A stretch of DNA of 64,000 nt from Ypsolopha sequella (GCA_934047225.1 OW204009.1:15566501-15630500), one strand, 5' to 3'; counted from the first letter of the stretch, positions 22,201 through 32,739 are shown. The notes: generated by a model not told the origin, from the sequence alone. A program made the numbers and translations.

Positions 22201-25200
22201 TACTGACATAATTTGTCCACAACCGGTCGATGCTGGATTAGAAGCGCTCACGCCCTACATGGATATGAAGGAAGATTGTTTGATCGCTAATGTCTACGTC
22301 CCAGATACAGAAGAAACAAACTTATCTGTAGTAGTAATTGTCCATGGAGGTGGATACCATATCGGTTGGAGCGATTTGTTACCCCCAAAAGCTATGGCAG
22401 CAGAAGGCAATTATATTGCCGTCACTTTTAACTATAGACTTGGTATCCACGGGTTTTTGTGCTTGGGGACAGAAGATATACCTGGTAATGCAGGAATGAA
22501 GGATCAAGTGGCTGCTCTGCGTTGGGTTAAAGAAAACATTGCCAGCTTCGGTGGCAACCCAAATGACATCTCAATAACAGGTTACAGTGCTGGAGCTGGA
22601 TCTGTTGACTTACTTATGCTTTCAGAAACGACACGTGGCCTGTTTAATAAAGTTGTTCCAGATAGTGGCACTGCAATAGCAGTATGGAGTGTGCAACAAG
22701 ATCCAACAGAGTTCGCATTAGAGTTTGCTAGAACCCACTTACAATTCGAAACCGATGACATCCATGCTTTGAATGATTTATTTAAAACGAAATCTCTTGA
22801 GGATTTAGTATTAAATCATTTTCTCCACAGAGAAGATGCCACTGTTGGTTTTGTTCCTTGCGTCGAGCTAGACACTGGATCTGACAACATAGAAGTATTT
22901 CTTAAAGATGCTCCTGCTGATATTTTAAGGAACGGCAACTACAACCAACTGCCGGTGCTCATTGGTTTGAGTGACATGGAAGGTATATCAAGGCTAGATG
23001 TATTTGAAGAATGGAAAGATCAAATGAATGAACAATTTGCAGATTTTCTACCCGCAGATTTGATTTTTGAAAGTGTGGAACAAAAAGTGGAAGTAGCTCA
23101 AATTATCAAAAGATTCTACTTCGGCAATGAAGCAGTAAGCAATGAAACGATGCAGAATTACGTAGACTATTTTGGCGATGTGATGTTTGCTTACCCTATC
23201 TTGCGATATGTAAGGCTGCAAGTAGAAGCGGGCAATAATCATATCTACTTGTATGAATTCTCGTTTATTGACGACATGCTTCAGTCCGCAAATCCCTACA
23301 ATTATCGTGGTGCCACACATACCGCCCAGACAATCGCACTTAATGATGACGGGGATGTAAGCACTTACTCTGAGGAATACAGAAATATGATAGAACTAAT
23401 GAGAAAATTGTGGATTAATTTTTATAAAACTGGGTAAGTCTTTTATCATCAATTAGATCAAGTATCTAAGAACATTATGTTTCAGGTATTTGGTATTTTC
23501 CATCAGTATAAGGCTTGTTTAGGTGTTATAATAAATTTTTTGTGTTTGTTACAAAAATTACCTATAGTCACAAAAATAAGATACAATAGTTTTTGAAAAA
23601 CAATTACTACAACTTTAAGGAAGGCCAAATGAAAGACAAAAGAAAATATAAACACGACTGCCGTTACAAAAAGCGAACTAAAAAGATCAAAACAAGTTGT
23701 ACTTGTTAGAAGATATTGGAGAAATACTTCACTTGACATATTTAGTCAAAATTTATGAGTTATCCTTCCAGAGGTAGTAAGGTAATTCCCATCCCAAGTT
23801 TTGTTAAAAATAAATATTTTTAATAGTCCCCCAACTGCAGTAAAAAATCACACCAAAAAAAAAATACATTGCAATACTCTGGGTGAATGACGTATTGACT
23901 TTGACTAAGTCAGTACCTCAAGTGAAGTATTTCTCCAATACCTTGAAACAAATTTAATTTGTTTTGATTTTTTGGTTCACTTTTGTAACGGCAGTCATGT
24001 TTTAATTATTTAATTTTTATTTTATGGCATTTGTGACAACGAAAACCTAACGAAATAATTTCTTAATAACTGCTTTGAACCCATAGTGAAGTAATTATCT
24101 TCGGAATAGTCGCGTGCACTGCTTTTCAGTATAGCTAGGCATTAATTTCGCTTACTTTAATTTGTCCATTTTGTCACACACAGCACCTCAAACGCAGGAA
24201 ACAATATTTTTTCAATGCAAACAAGTGAAAAATAGCGTCCGGCCGTCCGACTTCCAAAAAAACGAAACTGAATACTGATACTTTAAGCCACTCCTCATAT
24301 GCCATCAGCAGTGTTCTGAGACCACATATCGATGCGCTCAGCAATACCATGTCGTCTGCATAGCTCAGATTATTGACGCAAACTCCATCTATATGACAAC
24401 CGACATGCTGACTGCTGAGCGCAACGATCAGTGCGTTTAAATAGAGGTTAAAAAGTGCAGGAGAAGTTAACCCCCCTTGCCTCACCCCACTCTCCATTCG
24501 ATAAAGCTCAGACAATGCGCCCGCCCATCTGACGTTGTTGATTTGGTGCTTATACCAAAACTGAAAGATTCGGACAAGTTCACGTGGTAAGTTCATTTAT
24601 TCAATTATTTTGATACACGCGCGCTATCGCACTGCAACACCGTCACATTTTGAAAAAAACTGGTTCTCCAAATCAAAGCGACCCCGCCGTAAGGTCTCCC
24701 GCGTAATATACCCGCTGATGTATCAACTGCAGATGTTCCCGTGTACCAAAAGCCACTGTCGATAAGGTATTTGTTCTGGTAGTAACCAAGTCTCCTGCAG
24801 AGCAATCAGATCACAATTGCGACATAGCTTCCTAATACTATCCAGCAAACGTGTCACAAGACAATTAACTGTGATTAGTGAGGCCGTTAACAGAAATAGA
24901 TCCGTTCGAACGTTTGTGTTCAAAATTTACAAAACTCCTAATAAATAATACCTTTAGGCCATAATTTTCATCCAGAACCATAGATAACTTAGGCTCTGAG
25001 ACAAAAAAAATATAAGCGTTGTGATCTGTTTCCTTTTTAACGTTAATTTTCTGCAAGGGCGCCATCTTCATTGTCTTTGAACGAATATAATCGACTACGT
25101 CCGACTCTGTTGTTTCCTTGTGCAAATTTGTAATAAATATAGAAAGTTTCCTACTTTGAACTTGCACTCCAAATCTCTTGCTATTCAAAGTTTTCCCAGA

Positions 25201-28026
25201 AATCGATATTTCTGCGGTTTTTTTACTCTTAATTACATTTTGCCATCCTTCATTATTATCTTGTAACAAAGGTGAGCATTTATCTACGTGTCCGACTTCG
25301 CTGCATCTTTCCGCAATTGAATTTATTACAAATTGAATTAGCTACTTGGCACACTTTAGCGAGGTAGGCACTGCTTTAGTGCCTATATGGAAAGCACGAC
25401 ACTGCTTCGGAGAGACCACAAGGTTAATCCGCGGATAACGCTTGTTGTAATGTAGACTCAGTCTACCAGTCTACCAGACTGTAATCTAAGATCTTTAGCT
25501 TCAAATTTAAATTTCAAATTCAAAATTATTTATTTTTCAATACAAACAAAAATTCATACAATAAAAAACTTAATTACTAAACAACCTAAATTTACAAATG
25601 AAGTATTCTTGTGGCCCCAGACTAAGCAAGTTTGACTCGTGGGTACCGACAGTAAGGTTTTCCAAGATTTATCGTTTTCGCAAAAGTTAGGCAGTATTTG
25701 TGTTAGTCAGTCAGTCAGTTTAGAATTTAAGATAAAAATTAAAAAGAGGTTTATTACAGTCATGTATATTCTACCTAAAAATAAAACGAAAAATAACTAT
25801 TTCGGATTCATCACACAATAATTAAATGTTGCTTTATTATTATTATTATTATAAATATATACATAAATAAATATAAATATTTATTGTTATATATTTATTA
25901 CATATATTAAATGTAATTATATACAACTAATAATGCATGCATAATAAATAAGTATTTTAATAAAACAAAAATATTAATTATTTAAAATAGCACCGGGCGC
26001 CCTCTGGTGAAAACTTTCTCGGTGTAGGTCATACTGAGAAGATCATACTGGGAGCTATTTTGTAATTTAATTTTATTGGTACTTTTTACCTCTGATACTC
26101 TACCATTTACTCTACCCGTCTAACTTGCCTTTTGGCTTAGTCGTTATCTTGTAAGTAATTTTGACTCTGATGGACATACATCACCTGGCAGGTTTAACTA
26201 CTCTGAGGTCACGTTTTTTTTTAAACTAAATGAAAGAGTATGAGCGAATTGTATAAAAATAATATCATTACATTTTAAATTAAGAAGTCAAGTACGAGTA
26301 AGACTCGCGCCCTGAGAGGGTTCCGTACCATACATGCTTTATATAAGGTTAAATATAGGTAGTACTAGTCTATATGAACAATTGTTTGTATGGGAGCTAA
26401 GCGAAATTCTTAAAATTTATTTTCTCCTTTCCATACTGGACCAGACAGCAGATCGGGGCAATTTGTATGGCAGGAAGAGAAAAAAAGTCGCGAATTTCGC
26501 TTAGCTCCCATACAAACAGTTGTTCATATAGACTAGTACTACCTATGTTTTGAGTTACGCCAACTAATATTATTTAACCTTATATACAAGTATTAATTAG
26601 TCTCATTCCAAAAGTTGTTCAGTTTAATAAATAAATAAGTGCTTTACATTTACTGATTCCAGGCTGCACAGAGAACGGGATCAAAAAATCAGTATCCACT
26701 ATGTGTTTAAGGGGCTGCATTATGATAAAATTCGGTCCCGCTCTAACGCGTTTGTTTTTTAACTCTCTATCCTGCTCTAATCAGATGCCGCGCACGCAAA
26801 ACTTCAGTAATTTTGAAATCATGGCTCCATTAGGACACACAGAAATAAAGTAGTAAGGCTTTTTTGTAGATAATAATGAGATCTTTTATTGTGTGAAAGA
26901 TTCATTTCAAACGCATATTCCGTGTCCGAGCGAATTGAATGTACAGAATGAAATTAGGTACCTACAGATATATATTTATTTGAGTAAAGATATAAAATTT
27001 CGATAATCTATAAAGGCTTAATTCGTCAGATAAACATGATTAAGTACATATATAGGTATATTTCCCAGAATTTTCTAGTAGCCAGTTTGGCCTACAAATC
27101 GAGCTAAATATACGCAATTTTACCAAATCCACGCTTATTCAAGCCTAAAGTAAAAATCTTTTACTTTGCGGACGCTTTCGTAGTAAACTATATGAAATTG
27201 CCCTAAAATTGCACGGCATTTGAAATCAATCATTCTCAAATAAATTCTTTTACTGTTTAACAACCCACATGAACGGGCGAGCTCTCACAAAATAATGACT
27301 TTATGCTCTTTGACTACAGTGTTGTCATAGTAAAATTTCGAGTTGCCGTATCTAAAGTTTCAAATTGCCGTATTTATGGAAAAAAGAACACAAATTTGCC
27401 ATATTATTATATTTTTTTAAGAACTGTTTCCATCCATCCATCCGTCCATCAGCCTAGAGAAGAAATGTTTATTATATTAATAAATTAAAATGCCGTGTTT
27501 CATAATACGGCACGTGAAAAAGCCTGCCGTATAATCTGAAAAAAAGTCCTGGAATGACATATGAATAACAACACTGTTTGACTATACTATGCGACCGTCA
27601 GGACGCCATTTTACTGTCGCTGTCTCTTGCGCTATCGCTAGACAGAGCGAGAAAGAGATATGGCTAGCGAGGGAAGTTATCTGCGGGTCTGATCTTATTA
27701 TTATTTGAACCACATAGTACGTCAATCAGTTTATCAACATAACTGAGCTGATTTATTTTGTTTTCAGGAAGCCAGTAACAGAACCTACAGCCGAATTTCC
27801 TCTAGGCTGGCCTGCTTCTTCAGCTAATGGCTCACCACACATGAATTTAGATAATCCTACTACATTGAATGGGATTTTGTTAGAAAATCGTTTCAAATTT
27901 TGGGACGAGATCTATGAGCAATACTATCGCAAGCCGATCCCACCACGATCGCATGGGATTACTTTAACAACTGTCCAGAACAAAATTGTTATGATTTTTG
28001 TTTGGTTACTAATAAAGTACTGTTAA
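13014..28026 (+). CDS. esterase A: secreted carboxylesterase, 3 exons
   Basis: Exons 13014-13214, 22154-23433 and 27768-28026 join in frame (GT..AG introns of 8.9 and 4.3 kb) into about 579 residues, a normal length for insect carboxylesterases. The alpha/beta-hydrolase fold would hydrolyse carboxylic esters such as xenobiotics, odorants or lipids; the substrate is unknown. Seen: a signal peptide over the first ~23 residues, oxyanion motif HGGGY (about 131-135), nucleophile elbow GYSAG with Ser212, acid Glu343 in SDMEG and His456 in GATHTAQ. The protein ends in a short hydrophobic stretch (IVMIFVWLLIKYC), possibly a membrane or GPI-anchor signal. No frame damage was seen. It is head-to-tail with esterases B and C. 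Which insect esterase clade it belongs to was not determined. Confidence 0.85.
13536..13930 (-). pseudogene. OTU-like cysteine protease relic
   Basis: Minus-strand frames give FDDGN..., DIRCAVVEYVVAHLDEM and YINADLYSTAMM, then after a frameshift near 13710-13740 FSGSFLGGHYEVLFPD, ending at a stop at 13536. The DGN start, the IR..VVEYV helix and the GGHYEVL histidine motif resemble OTU-family deubiquitinating proteases. The catalytic Cys expected after DGN is not present and the core is shortened. OTU domains occur in some insect transposons. This copy is broken and lies antisense in intron 1 of esterase A. Confidence 0.45.
13931..15163. other. intronic AT-rich DNA
   Basis: Intron 1 of esterase A. 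The part at 13920-13985 matches 19090-19150 in inverted orientation (a GGGAAGTATAA...GACGCCAC block). A 71-codon frame at 14111-14326 has a hydrophobic start but no known domain. Otherwise nothing is recognised. Confidence 0.4.
15164..15420 (+). repeat. dispersed repeat, partner at 31690-31990
   Basis: Two frames, here and on the minus strand at 31690-31950, encode similar peptides: both have AAIKIS or IAIKIS followed by D.VKTHLIKY. Upstream is a shared GTGCGAGAG block. It is probably a non-coding transposon family, as the frames are short and lack a domain. Confidence 0.55.
15714..15912. mobile_element. MITE, second copy of the 10008 family
   Basis: Starts TCATACTGGAGGCTTGGTAA and ends TTACCAAGTCTTCAGTATGA. 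It shares interior blocks with 10008-10206. It lies in intron 1 of esterase A. Confidence 0.7.
15977..16990. repeat. 124-bp satellite with inverted terminal units
   Basis: Direct units are anchored at AGGACTTGGAGACAGTACTG: 16011, 16135, 16259, 16383, 16507 and a diverged one at 16631, each exactly 124 bp apart. From about 16755 two diverged units (to about 16990) run in the opposite direction. A short inverted cap (ACTGTCTCGGAGTCCTC at 15977-15993) starts the array. The first four units are nearly identical, so expansion is recent. A 110-codon frame in the inverted part is incidental. Confidence 0.9.
16991..17732. other. intronic DNA with a GC-rich patch
   Basis: Mostly AT-rich. A GC-rich patch at about 17615-17695 (GGCGTCGTCGGCGGCGCGAC) has no recognised gene. 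Confidence 0.35.
17733..17782. repeat. perfect 22-bp hairpin
   Basis: Arms of 22 bp (AATTTACAAAATATTGATTG...) pair perfectly around GTACAG. A second AT-rich hairpin, GTAAATTAAAT/ATTTAATTTAC, follows at 17786-17810. Arm length fits a small RNA precursor, but the sequence is plain AT-rich and may be a MITE core. Confidence 0.5.
17811..19690. other. intron 1 of esterase A, no recognised gene
   Basis: Unique-looking DNA with mixed composition. Frames at 18218-18460 overlap on both strands and lack domains. The block at 19090-19150 is an inverted match to 13920-13985. Confidence 0.4.
19735..20440. repeat. two copies of a GGTTCCGTACC-type dispersed repeat
   Basis: Similar modules at about 19735-19935 and 20120-20310 each contain a GCCTT..TATTGCTATG stretch, then GGGTT(T/C)CG.ACC...GGAACCCTT.TGCG and a GCGAGTCCGA.TCGCACTT end. 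The second continues to about 20440 and is copied in reverse at about 56440-56745. Related pieces occur at 32050-32110 and 32740-33058. The repeat is common in lepidopteran DNA and non-coding. Confidence 0.65.
20927..21101. mobile_element. MITE with about 45-bp terminal inverted repeats
   Basis: Begins ACAATAGTGTCGATTCGACG and ends CGGCGAATC-like complement (GCCGAATCGACACAATTGT). The centre, TTCTGTCTTTGTCTTTTCGA, is itself partly complementary. A second copy at 53384-53970 is split by an insertion. Confidence 0.75.
21102..21730. other. intron DNA with a foldback-family scrap
   Basis: The part at about 21227-21275 (CATGTGAAAAGTATTATTTT) matches an arm of the foldback element at 57093-58265. 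The octamer TGTCGATC at 21703-21710 matches the hAT target site in esterase B. No gene. Confidence 0.5.
21731..21977 (-). mobile_element. tRNA-derived SINE in intron 1 of esterase A
   Basis: On the minus strand the head has an A box (TAGCTCAGGCG, at 21958-21968) and a B box (GGTTCAATCC, at 21917-21926) with tRNA-like spacing. A body with CATCGTTGAGGAAACCTGCA follows, ending near a poly-T stretch. This pattern is typical of lepidopteran SINEs. A paralogous copy is at the same intron position in esterase B (48435-48745). Confidence 0.7.
22154..23433 (+). CDS. esterase A exon 2 (catalytic domain)
   Basis: Acceptor TTGTTGTAG|GCC and donor TGG|GTAAGT bound 426 codons plus two bases. This exon carries the oxyanion-hole HGGG, the DQVAALRWVKENIASFGGNP block that precedes the nucleophile elbow, GYSAG, the SDMEG glutamate and the GATHTAQ histidine. 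Cysteines at CPQ and EDCL fit the conserved N-terminal disulfide of the family. Protein similarity to esterases B and C is high throughout. Confidence 0.9.
23600..24035. mobile_element. foldback element in intron 2 of esterase A
   Basis: Segments 23600-23742 and 23912-24035 are inverted copies sharing AAGTGAAGTATTTCTCCAAT and TTTGTAACGGCAGTC. The loop is about 170 bp. Minus-strand frames here are composition artefacts. Confidence 0.6.
24174..24596 (-). pseudogene. LINE reverse transcriptase fragment (YADD)
   Basis: The frame includes motif B, SGVRQGGLTSPALFNLY, and the catalytic motif C, LSYADDMVLLS. After about 110 codons the sequence leaves the family pattern. The N-terminal fingers and motif A are missing. 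It polymerised cDNA from element RNA in the intact ancestor; this copy cannot. Confidence 0.8.
24605..24923 (-). pseudogene. LINE endonuclease fragment
   Basis: Two overlapping frames (24923-24723 and 24805-24605) read CDLIALQETWLLPEQ and then DTSAGILRGRPYGGVALIW. These are the start of an APE-type endonuclease; the Glu of LQETW is the metal-binding residue. A frameshift separates them and the SDH end is deleted. Confidence 0.7.
24865..25269 (-). pseudogene. LINE ORF1 C-terminal part, RRM-like
   Basis: The 134-codon frame contains KLSIFITNLHKETTESDVVDYI, an RRM-like beta-alpha segment, and ends NFEHKRSNGS. RNA-binding ORF1 proteins of insect LINEs have this form. It overlaps the endonuclease frame by 59 bp, as ORF1 and ORF2 often do. 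The start of ORF1 is missing. Confidence 0.6.
25270..26341. other. intron 2 DNA shared in part with esterase B
   Basis: The part at about 26050-26220 matches 51415-51590 of esterase B intron 2 (CTTGCCTTTTGGCTTAGTCG, CACCTGGCAGGTTTA). The part at 25500-25615 resembles the 3' tail of a LINE on the minus strand (AATTTTGAATTTGAAATTT). A (TTA)n run lies near 25838. No gene. Confidence 0.5.
26342..26590. mobile_element. MITE with about 70-bp inverted arms
   Basis: Arms contain ATATAAGGTTAAATA and GGTAGTACTAGTCTATATGA through GGGAGCTAAGCGAAATT. The right arm carries about 24 extra bases. The loop is AT-rich. Non-coding. Confidence 0.75.
26591..27767. other. intron 2 of esterase A, 3' part
   Basis: The part at about 27590-27767 is paralogous to 51810-51991 of esterase B (GTCAGGACGCCATTTTA, GAGCGAGAAAGAGATATGGC) and ends at the shared acceptor. 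The rest is unassigned AT-rich DNA. Confidence 0.5.
27768..28026 (+). CDS. esterase A exon 3
   Basis: The acceptor TTTTCAG|GAAG restores the Gly codon split across the intron, followed by 85 codons to TAA at 28024-28026. It contains the WPAS and FW.EIYEQYYRKP segments typical of the esterase C-terminus, then a hydrophobic end. Unlike esterase B there is no AATAAA just after the stop. Confidence 0.85.
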
Positions 28027-29189
28027 GGCCTTGCCTTCCATATTTCAAGCGTTTTTGCTTAAATATGTTGAGTCAACTACTTACCTGACCGAAGTTAAGT
28101 TCACAGACACGTAGACACATATAGACTAAACACATAGAAAAAATATTAAATAAGCTACGCATATTGTTATTTAAATTCAAACATCTCAGTAACAAAGTAC
28201 CAATTTCCGTGCCAAAAACTATATACCTATTGGTCTTGTCTTTGGTTGATTCAATTATATCTTATGGTCTGGACTGCTTTGGATTTATATTCAAAACATA
28301 CAAGGATAAGATTGAAAATACACAATAGTACATTGTTCACCGATGGAAGAAAGGGGAAGATTACCAACGAGGGTGTAGTTTGAGGCCCGAGGCGAAGCCA
28401 AGGGCCTCAATACACACGGGTTGGGAATCTCACTTTCTCCCGAGTGATACATAGTGCTTTATACTACACCTGCGAGGAAATAGTATAATTTTACTTTTAA
28501 TCAAGATACAATAAAAGAAACCGACTGACTCGCGTGCGATTGTCACTTTTTGATTTCCTTCTTATTTTTTTATTATGTACAGGAAAAGCAAGTGGCCAGT
28601 ATCATTTTTCGAGTTTTATTTACGAGTTCGCAAAATAATACTGGCCACTTGGCCACCTGCTCATTCTTTATGTTATTTAAAAAAAAAAACAGCACGTTAA
28701 CAATGGATTTGCATATACTTTTTCTGCCCGCTGAAGCACGTTAACAATGGATTTTCATACACTTTTCCCACCCGCATATTTGTATGACAGTAATGACGTA
28801 TTTTCTGCATCGTTTTCAACAAAGAAAGAAGGTACTTTCCAAGCAGGTGTAGTATAAATGAAATTTTCAAACTTCCTAGTCAGTAGAATTGTTAGGAAAA
28901 TCACAAAAATAACATCAAAATATTGTACTCAATCTGTAAAATACTACCGGCTTCATTAAAATATAAATATATAATTGCAGTAAATAGCCATAGCATCCCA
29001 GATCATAAGATTACTAAACAGCATGGGCTCAACACGAGAGCTGCTGCTCAAGGTGTATATGAAACTGTAAAAGTGAATAACTATTTTGGCGGCAGAATGT
29101 TAAAGCGCAAAATTCCAATGTTATATGTTGTATGTGTTGTGTAACTATGGTCTATAATTGACACAATTAAACGATTTTATTATTTTATT
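28027..29189. other. intergenic DNA with a palindrome
   Basis: An inverted pair AAGTGGCCAGTAT/ATACTGGCCACTT lies at about 28588-28652. Short frames have no domains. A GCACGTTAACAATGGATTT segment is directly repeated near 28693 and 28736. Confidence 0.4.
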
Positions 29190-29540
29190 ATTATGAGAAT
29201 TTTTGACCTCGTCTCTCCCTCTTGGCCAAAAGAATTTAAAGAGAGAGAGACGGTACATCCCTCGGCAGAAGCACAGTCGACCGAGGTTCAGAGCCCCAGG
29301 GAAAGAAACCGGCGAACGATGCGAGCAGTATCGAGCAGAACCGCCTTCTGCATCCGCGCTGGAAGCGAACTGCCGCGGAATCCCAACCGTCTCAGGTTGG
29401 TTTCGAGACTGGTTGGTATTAATCCGTTCGCGGATAAAACAACTGGGATTATTTCAGTGGATGCCACGCCCCACATGTCGGTAACCTCGTGAGCTAGGTC
29501 GAGATACTTCCTCCTCTTCTCGGTTTCGGCTTTCACGAAT
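29190..29540 (-). mobile_element. LINE C-terminal fragment
   Basis: The minus-strand frame 29536-29288 reads KYLDLAHEVTDMWGV...IIPVVLSANGLIP...MQKAVLLDTARIVRRFL. This is a conserved C-terminal tail seen in an insect non-LTR retrotransposon family. A 3' UTR and an AATAATAAAA-type tail follow on the minus strand. It is 5'-truncated; the clade is uncertain. Confidence 0.6.
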
Positions 29541-29557
29541 TATTATTATTATTATTA

Positions 29558-30091
29558 CTAGCTGACCCGGCGAACTTCGTTCCGCCTAACAGTCTAATAA
29601 TATCGTGTTAACTTTAGTTAAACTTAATTTAGGATTTCATTAAGGTAATAATATTAATACAACTTTTTTGCAAAAACAGAAATGTTTTATTGCTTGCCAT
29701 TGCGAAAGAAGAATGGCAGGGACCCATGTAGTTTCAGTACCGTTGTAGGCTTAGCGTAGGGTATTGAATATATGCAGAAATAATAGTTCTTGGAATAACT
29801 AAGCGATTTTAAAACTTGGGGTTTAGATGTTATTTAATGATATCAGAACGCTAGATAAATAGGTTTCTTTTATATGCGTAGTTTTGTCAACAGATGGCAC
29901 CACATGCTGTTTGCATTCGTAAAATTAATTAACTTATTTATTGTTATTCGATAACTTATCCGATATTTTATTACTTATTCTGCTATTCGGAGCGGATAAG
30001 AATACACCAAAAAAGAGATAACTAACATCGATCCAGCCGATCTTGAGTTATAAGTGGTGTAACTAACACGACTTGGTTTTATATATTTAGA
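29558..30091 (-). mobile_element. non-autonomous Helitron, family 2 copy A
   Basis: On the minus strand it begins TCTAAATATATAAAA (30091) and ends with the hairpin GGCGGAACGAAGTTCGCC then GGGTCAGCTAG (29558). It sits between A and T. It is 534 bp and non-coding, and near-identical to copy B (54156-54691) over its whole length. Confidence 0.85.
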
Positions 30092-30099
30092 TTATGTAG

Positions 30100-30845
30100 G
30101 TACACTTTTCAGTCACGGGCCCATAGGGATCCGGTCATTTGAAAGGCATTCACGGGGCCGAAGCTAACATTGAAGAGGCCTTTGGTACTATTTAATCTAA
30201 ATGTGAGATGGCTGCATCAATGGTGACCTCTCCCTCAATGTATCATTGTGATACACTAACGGACAGTCCTCCACAGTTGCCTAACTATTGCCAGGAAGGA
30301 AGCGACTTGGAGTGGGCTATGAGGATGGGATGTGAGATGGTCTATGGAGTGAGATAACGGACATCTGCCTCAAAAATCTCTCACATATTTAAATATGGTA
30401 GATGGTGACTTGCTGCTTAATAACTATCCAACAGGATAGCCGTTGTGGGTCCCCTATCTAGCCACCATGGGGCGACTAGGGGGCAACACTATGTAAGCAG
30501 CTAAGGTTGTCGAGAGGTGAGTCTGCGGGGCGCAAGATCCTTCTACAGTCAAGTGCCCCCGGCGTTATGACATTTTACACTTCCAACCTGGAGCATAGGT
30601 TCCGCTCTTGCATCTCCACTCTGGCCGGCTGGTTAAGGCAAGCGCAGAGGCAGGGGGTGTGTTGCTGTGTGTATGTGTGTGTGTAAGCGCATGTGTGATA
30701 GTGTCCCCTGGAGGTAGGGTCCGACTCCGTGGTGTCGCCACTCACCATCGGCTCGCCACAAGCCGCCCTGCGGTGACTGATTGCACTGAACGTACTGGAC
30801 GTACCAGAGGGCGATGGGGTCGTCACATCCATTATTATTATATAA
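30100..30845 (+). other. GC-richer retrotransposon-like fragment
   Basis: About 740 bp of higher GC content, with a GT-rich run at 30660-30685 and ending in ATTATTATTATATAATG, which resembles a LINE tail. No polymerase motif was recognised, so the assignment is tentative. Confidence 0.35.
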
Positions 30846-31689
30846 TGAAATGCCTATTCATATAAGATCTGAATAAAATAAAATTAAGTTCGCGAAGTTA
30901 TATAAAACTTACCTTTTACAAAACGTGAATACATTGACAGATTAAAATAGCATTTTATTATTTACTATTAATATACCTGCTTATAATTTAGTAACTACCT
31001 AATTATATAAAAAGAAGTGCGACTCCCTCCCCACAGACAAACCAAATATCTACTTGGTTTTGTGGGATGTATTTAGATTAAGGCGCTCTTATCCCAGAAG
31101 AGTGACTCTCTGTCTTTTTCTTTACGTGTAAGGAGTAAAGAAAGTAACCACACTTTTGTACTTTTTCGTTATTTTTATCGGTTTTTAAATTGTTTAAAAA
31201 TAAGGGATATGTTTATTAAAACCCACTTACGTGGTCGACCTAGAAAATTTAAAGGGCAATATTACCAGATATGTTTCGTTAATAAAAGAGTGGAATTATG
31301 GAAATTGCATGATTTGAAAGGTCTTATTACATGCTGTGTTCGTGAATTATTTCTATCGTGCAAAGTTTATCTGATCGTGTAACACATGCGTGGAAGACCT
31401 AGATAAAGGTTCGAACTATTACTAAAAGTTCTATTTGACTTTCAAATTACTGATTTTGGGATAAGAACGCCTTAAGTTATGTATGAAATAAATATACCTT
31501 TCTGTTATCAAGACATTTTCACATTTCACTCGATAAATTTTACTATACTTTTTTTATCCAAGCGGCTTGAGTTTTATTTCTGAAATAACTGCTTTATAAA
31601 AAAAAATCGACACTTTAAGGACTTGCATATCTACTTCAGTAAATAATGTATTATTTTGATAAAATGGTTATTATTTTTGGATTCTTTTT
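30846..31689. other. AT-rich intergenic DNA
   Basis: No coding or structural feature that I can support. Confidence 0.4.
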
Positions 31690-31990
31690 CTAGGGATCTG
31701 TTAAAACAGAAACGCGATTGGAGAAATTCGGCTCGATAAAAATATTTATTGAAATGAGGTCCTTTTCGACACCAATTCTCCTGGTTTGACAATTTAGAAT
31801 GACATATAGACTGCAACTATATTTTATTAGGTGGGTTTTAACAGTATCTAGGACCTGGTTGAACGAAATTTTGATAGCAGCTTTAGTACATTTTATATTA
31901 ATTAAAAACCGACTTTTTGCTACCTTTCCACGAATCCGTCCCTCTCGCACTGAGGGTTTTTTCGCATATGGAGTAACTGGGACGCTAAAA
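31690..31990 (-). repeat. dispersed repeat, partner at 15164-15420
   Basis: Minus-strand counterpart of the repeat in intron 1 of esterase A, with the shared peptide pattern AAIKIS...D.VKTHLIKY and a GTGCGAGAGGG block. Confidence 0.55.
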
Positions 31991-32149
31991 CTTTTACATA
32001 TTGCCTTAACAAGAAAACATAGTTAATTTTTCGATGTTAAATTACAAAAAATTAAAAAACCGGCTAAGTGCGTGTCGGGCCACGCGCAGTGTAGGTTTCC
32101 GTAGTTGCCCTGCACAATATGCGGACTTCTTCTCCAAGTACATTTTATA

Positions 32150-32310
32150 AGTTTGTCGACTAATACAGATCGCGCCAAATTTCTAGTACGCTCGGAAGTT
32201 GCTCTTCCCAAGAACGGCCCATACATTTTGTTCCTGCTGATGGGAATCACCCTGTGTTTAGAGGGGACTAAAAGTTTGGCGCGATCTGTACTCGTTAACT
32301 TGTAAAGCCT
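32150..32310. mobile_element. palindromic MITE related to the 7258 family
   Basis: Ends contain ACAGATCGCGCCAAA and its complement TTTGGCGCGATCTGT. The same ATCGCGC/GATCTGT core occurs in the foldback family at 7258-7926 and 11880-12012. Confidence 0.6.
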
Positions 32311-32739
32311 ACTTAGCTGTGATAGTTTTCCTTTTAATTTCGTTATGTATACTACTGCCGTGATTTTTTTCACGTCTCTAAATACAACCGTTTCGCTGGG
32401 GGGGACACATGACTCTAACAAAAATTAACACTTTTAAGCTTACTATTTCGCAAACGGAACCTTGGATCGAAAAATGGTCTTCTCACATCTCCAATATTTT
32501 TAAATTACCTATCCAAGGACACCCCACACTAGGGGATAGACGAGAAAAAAAAAACATCGCCGCTTTATGTGTAGAGGAAGTACCCTAAAAAAAATATTTT
32601 TCAAAAATTTACTGTACCACTTTATCGGCGTGATAAATACGTATACCCATGCCAAATTACAGCTTTTTAGTACTATAGTATCTAAGCTAAGCCGCAGACA
32701 GACAGACAGACGGACATGGCGAAACTATAAGGGTTCCTG

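Larger units (their letters stand above)
24174..25269 (-). mobile_element. internally deleted LINE (L2/CR1-like)
   Basis: In minus-strand order: the end of ORF1 (25269-24865), the start of an APE endonuclease (24923-24605, with a frameshift) and the middle of a reverse transcriptase (24596-24174). The region between endonuclease and palm is deleted. It lies antisense inside intron 2 of esterase A. Confidence 0.75.

Noticed and set aside
29193..29492. Two overlapping + frames at 29193-29492
   Set aside because: The minus strand here encodes the conserved LINE C-terminal tail; the + frames are its shadows.
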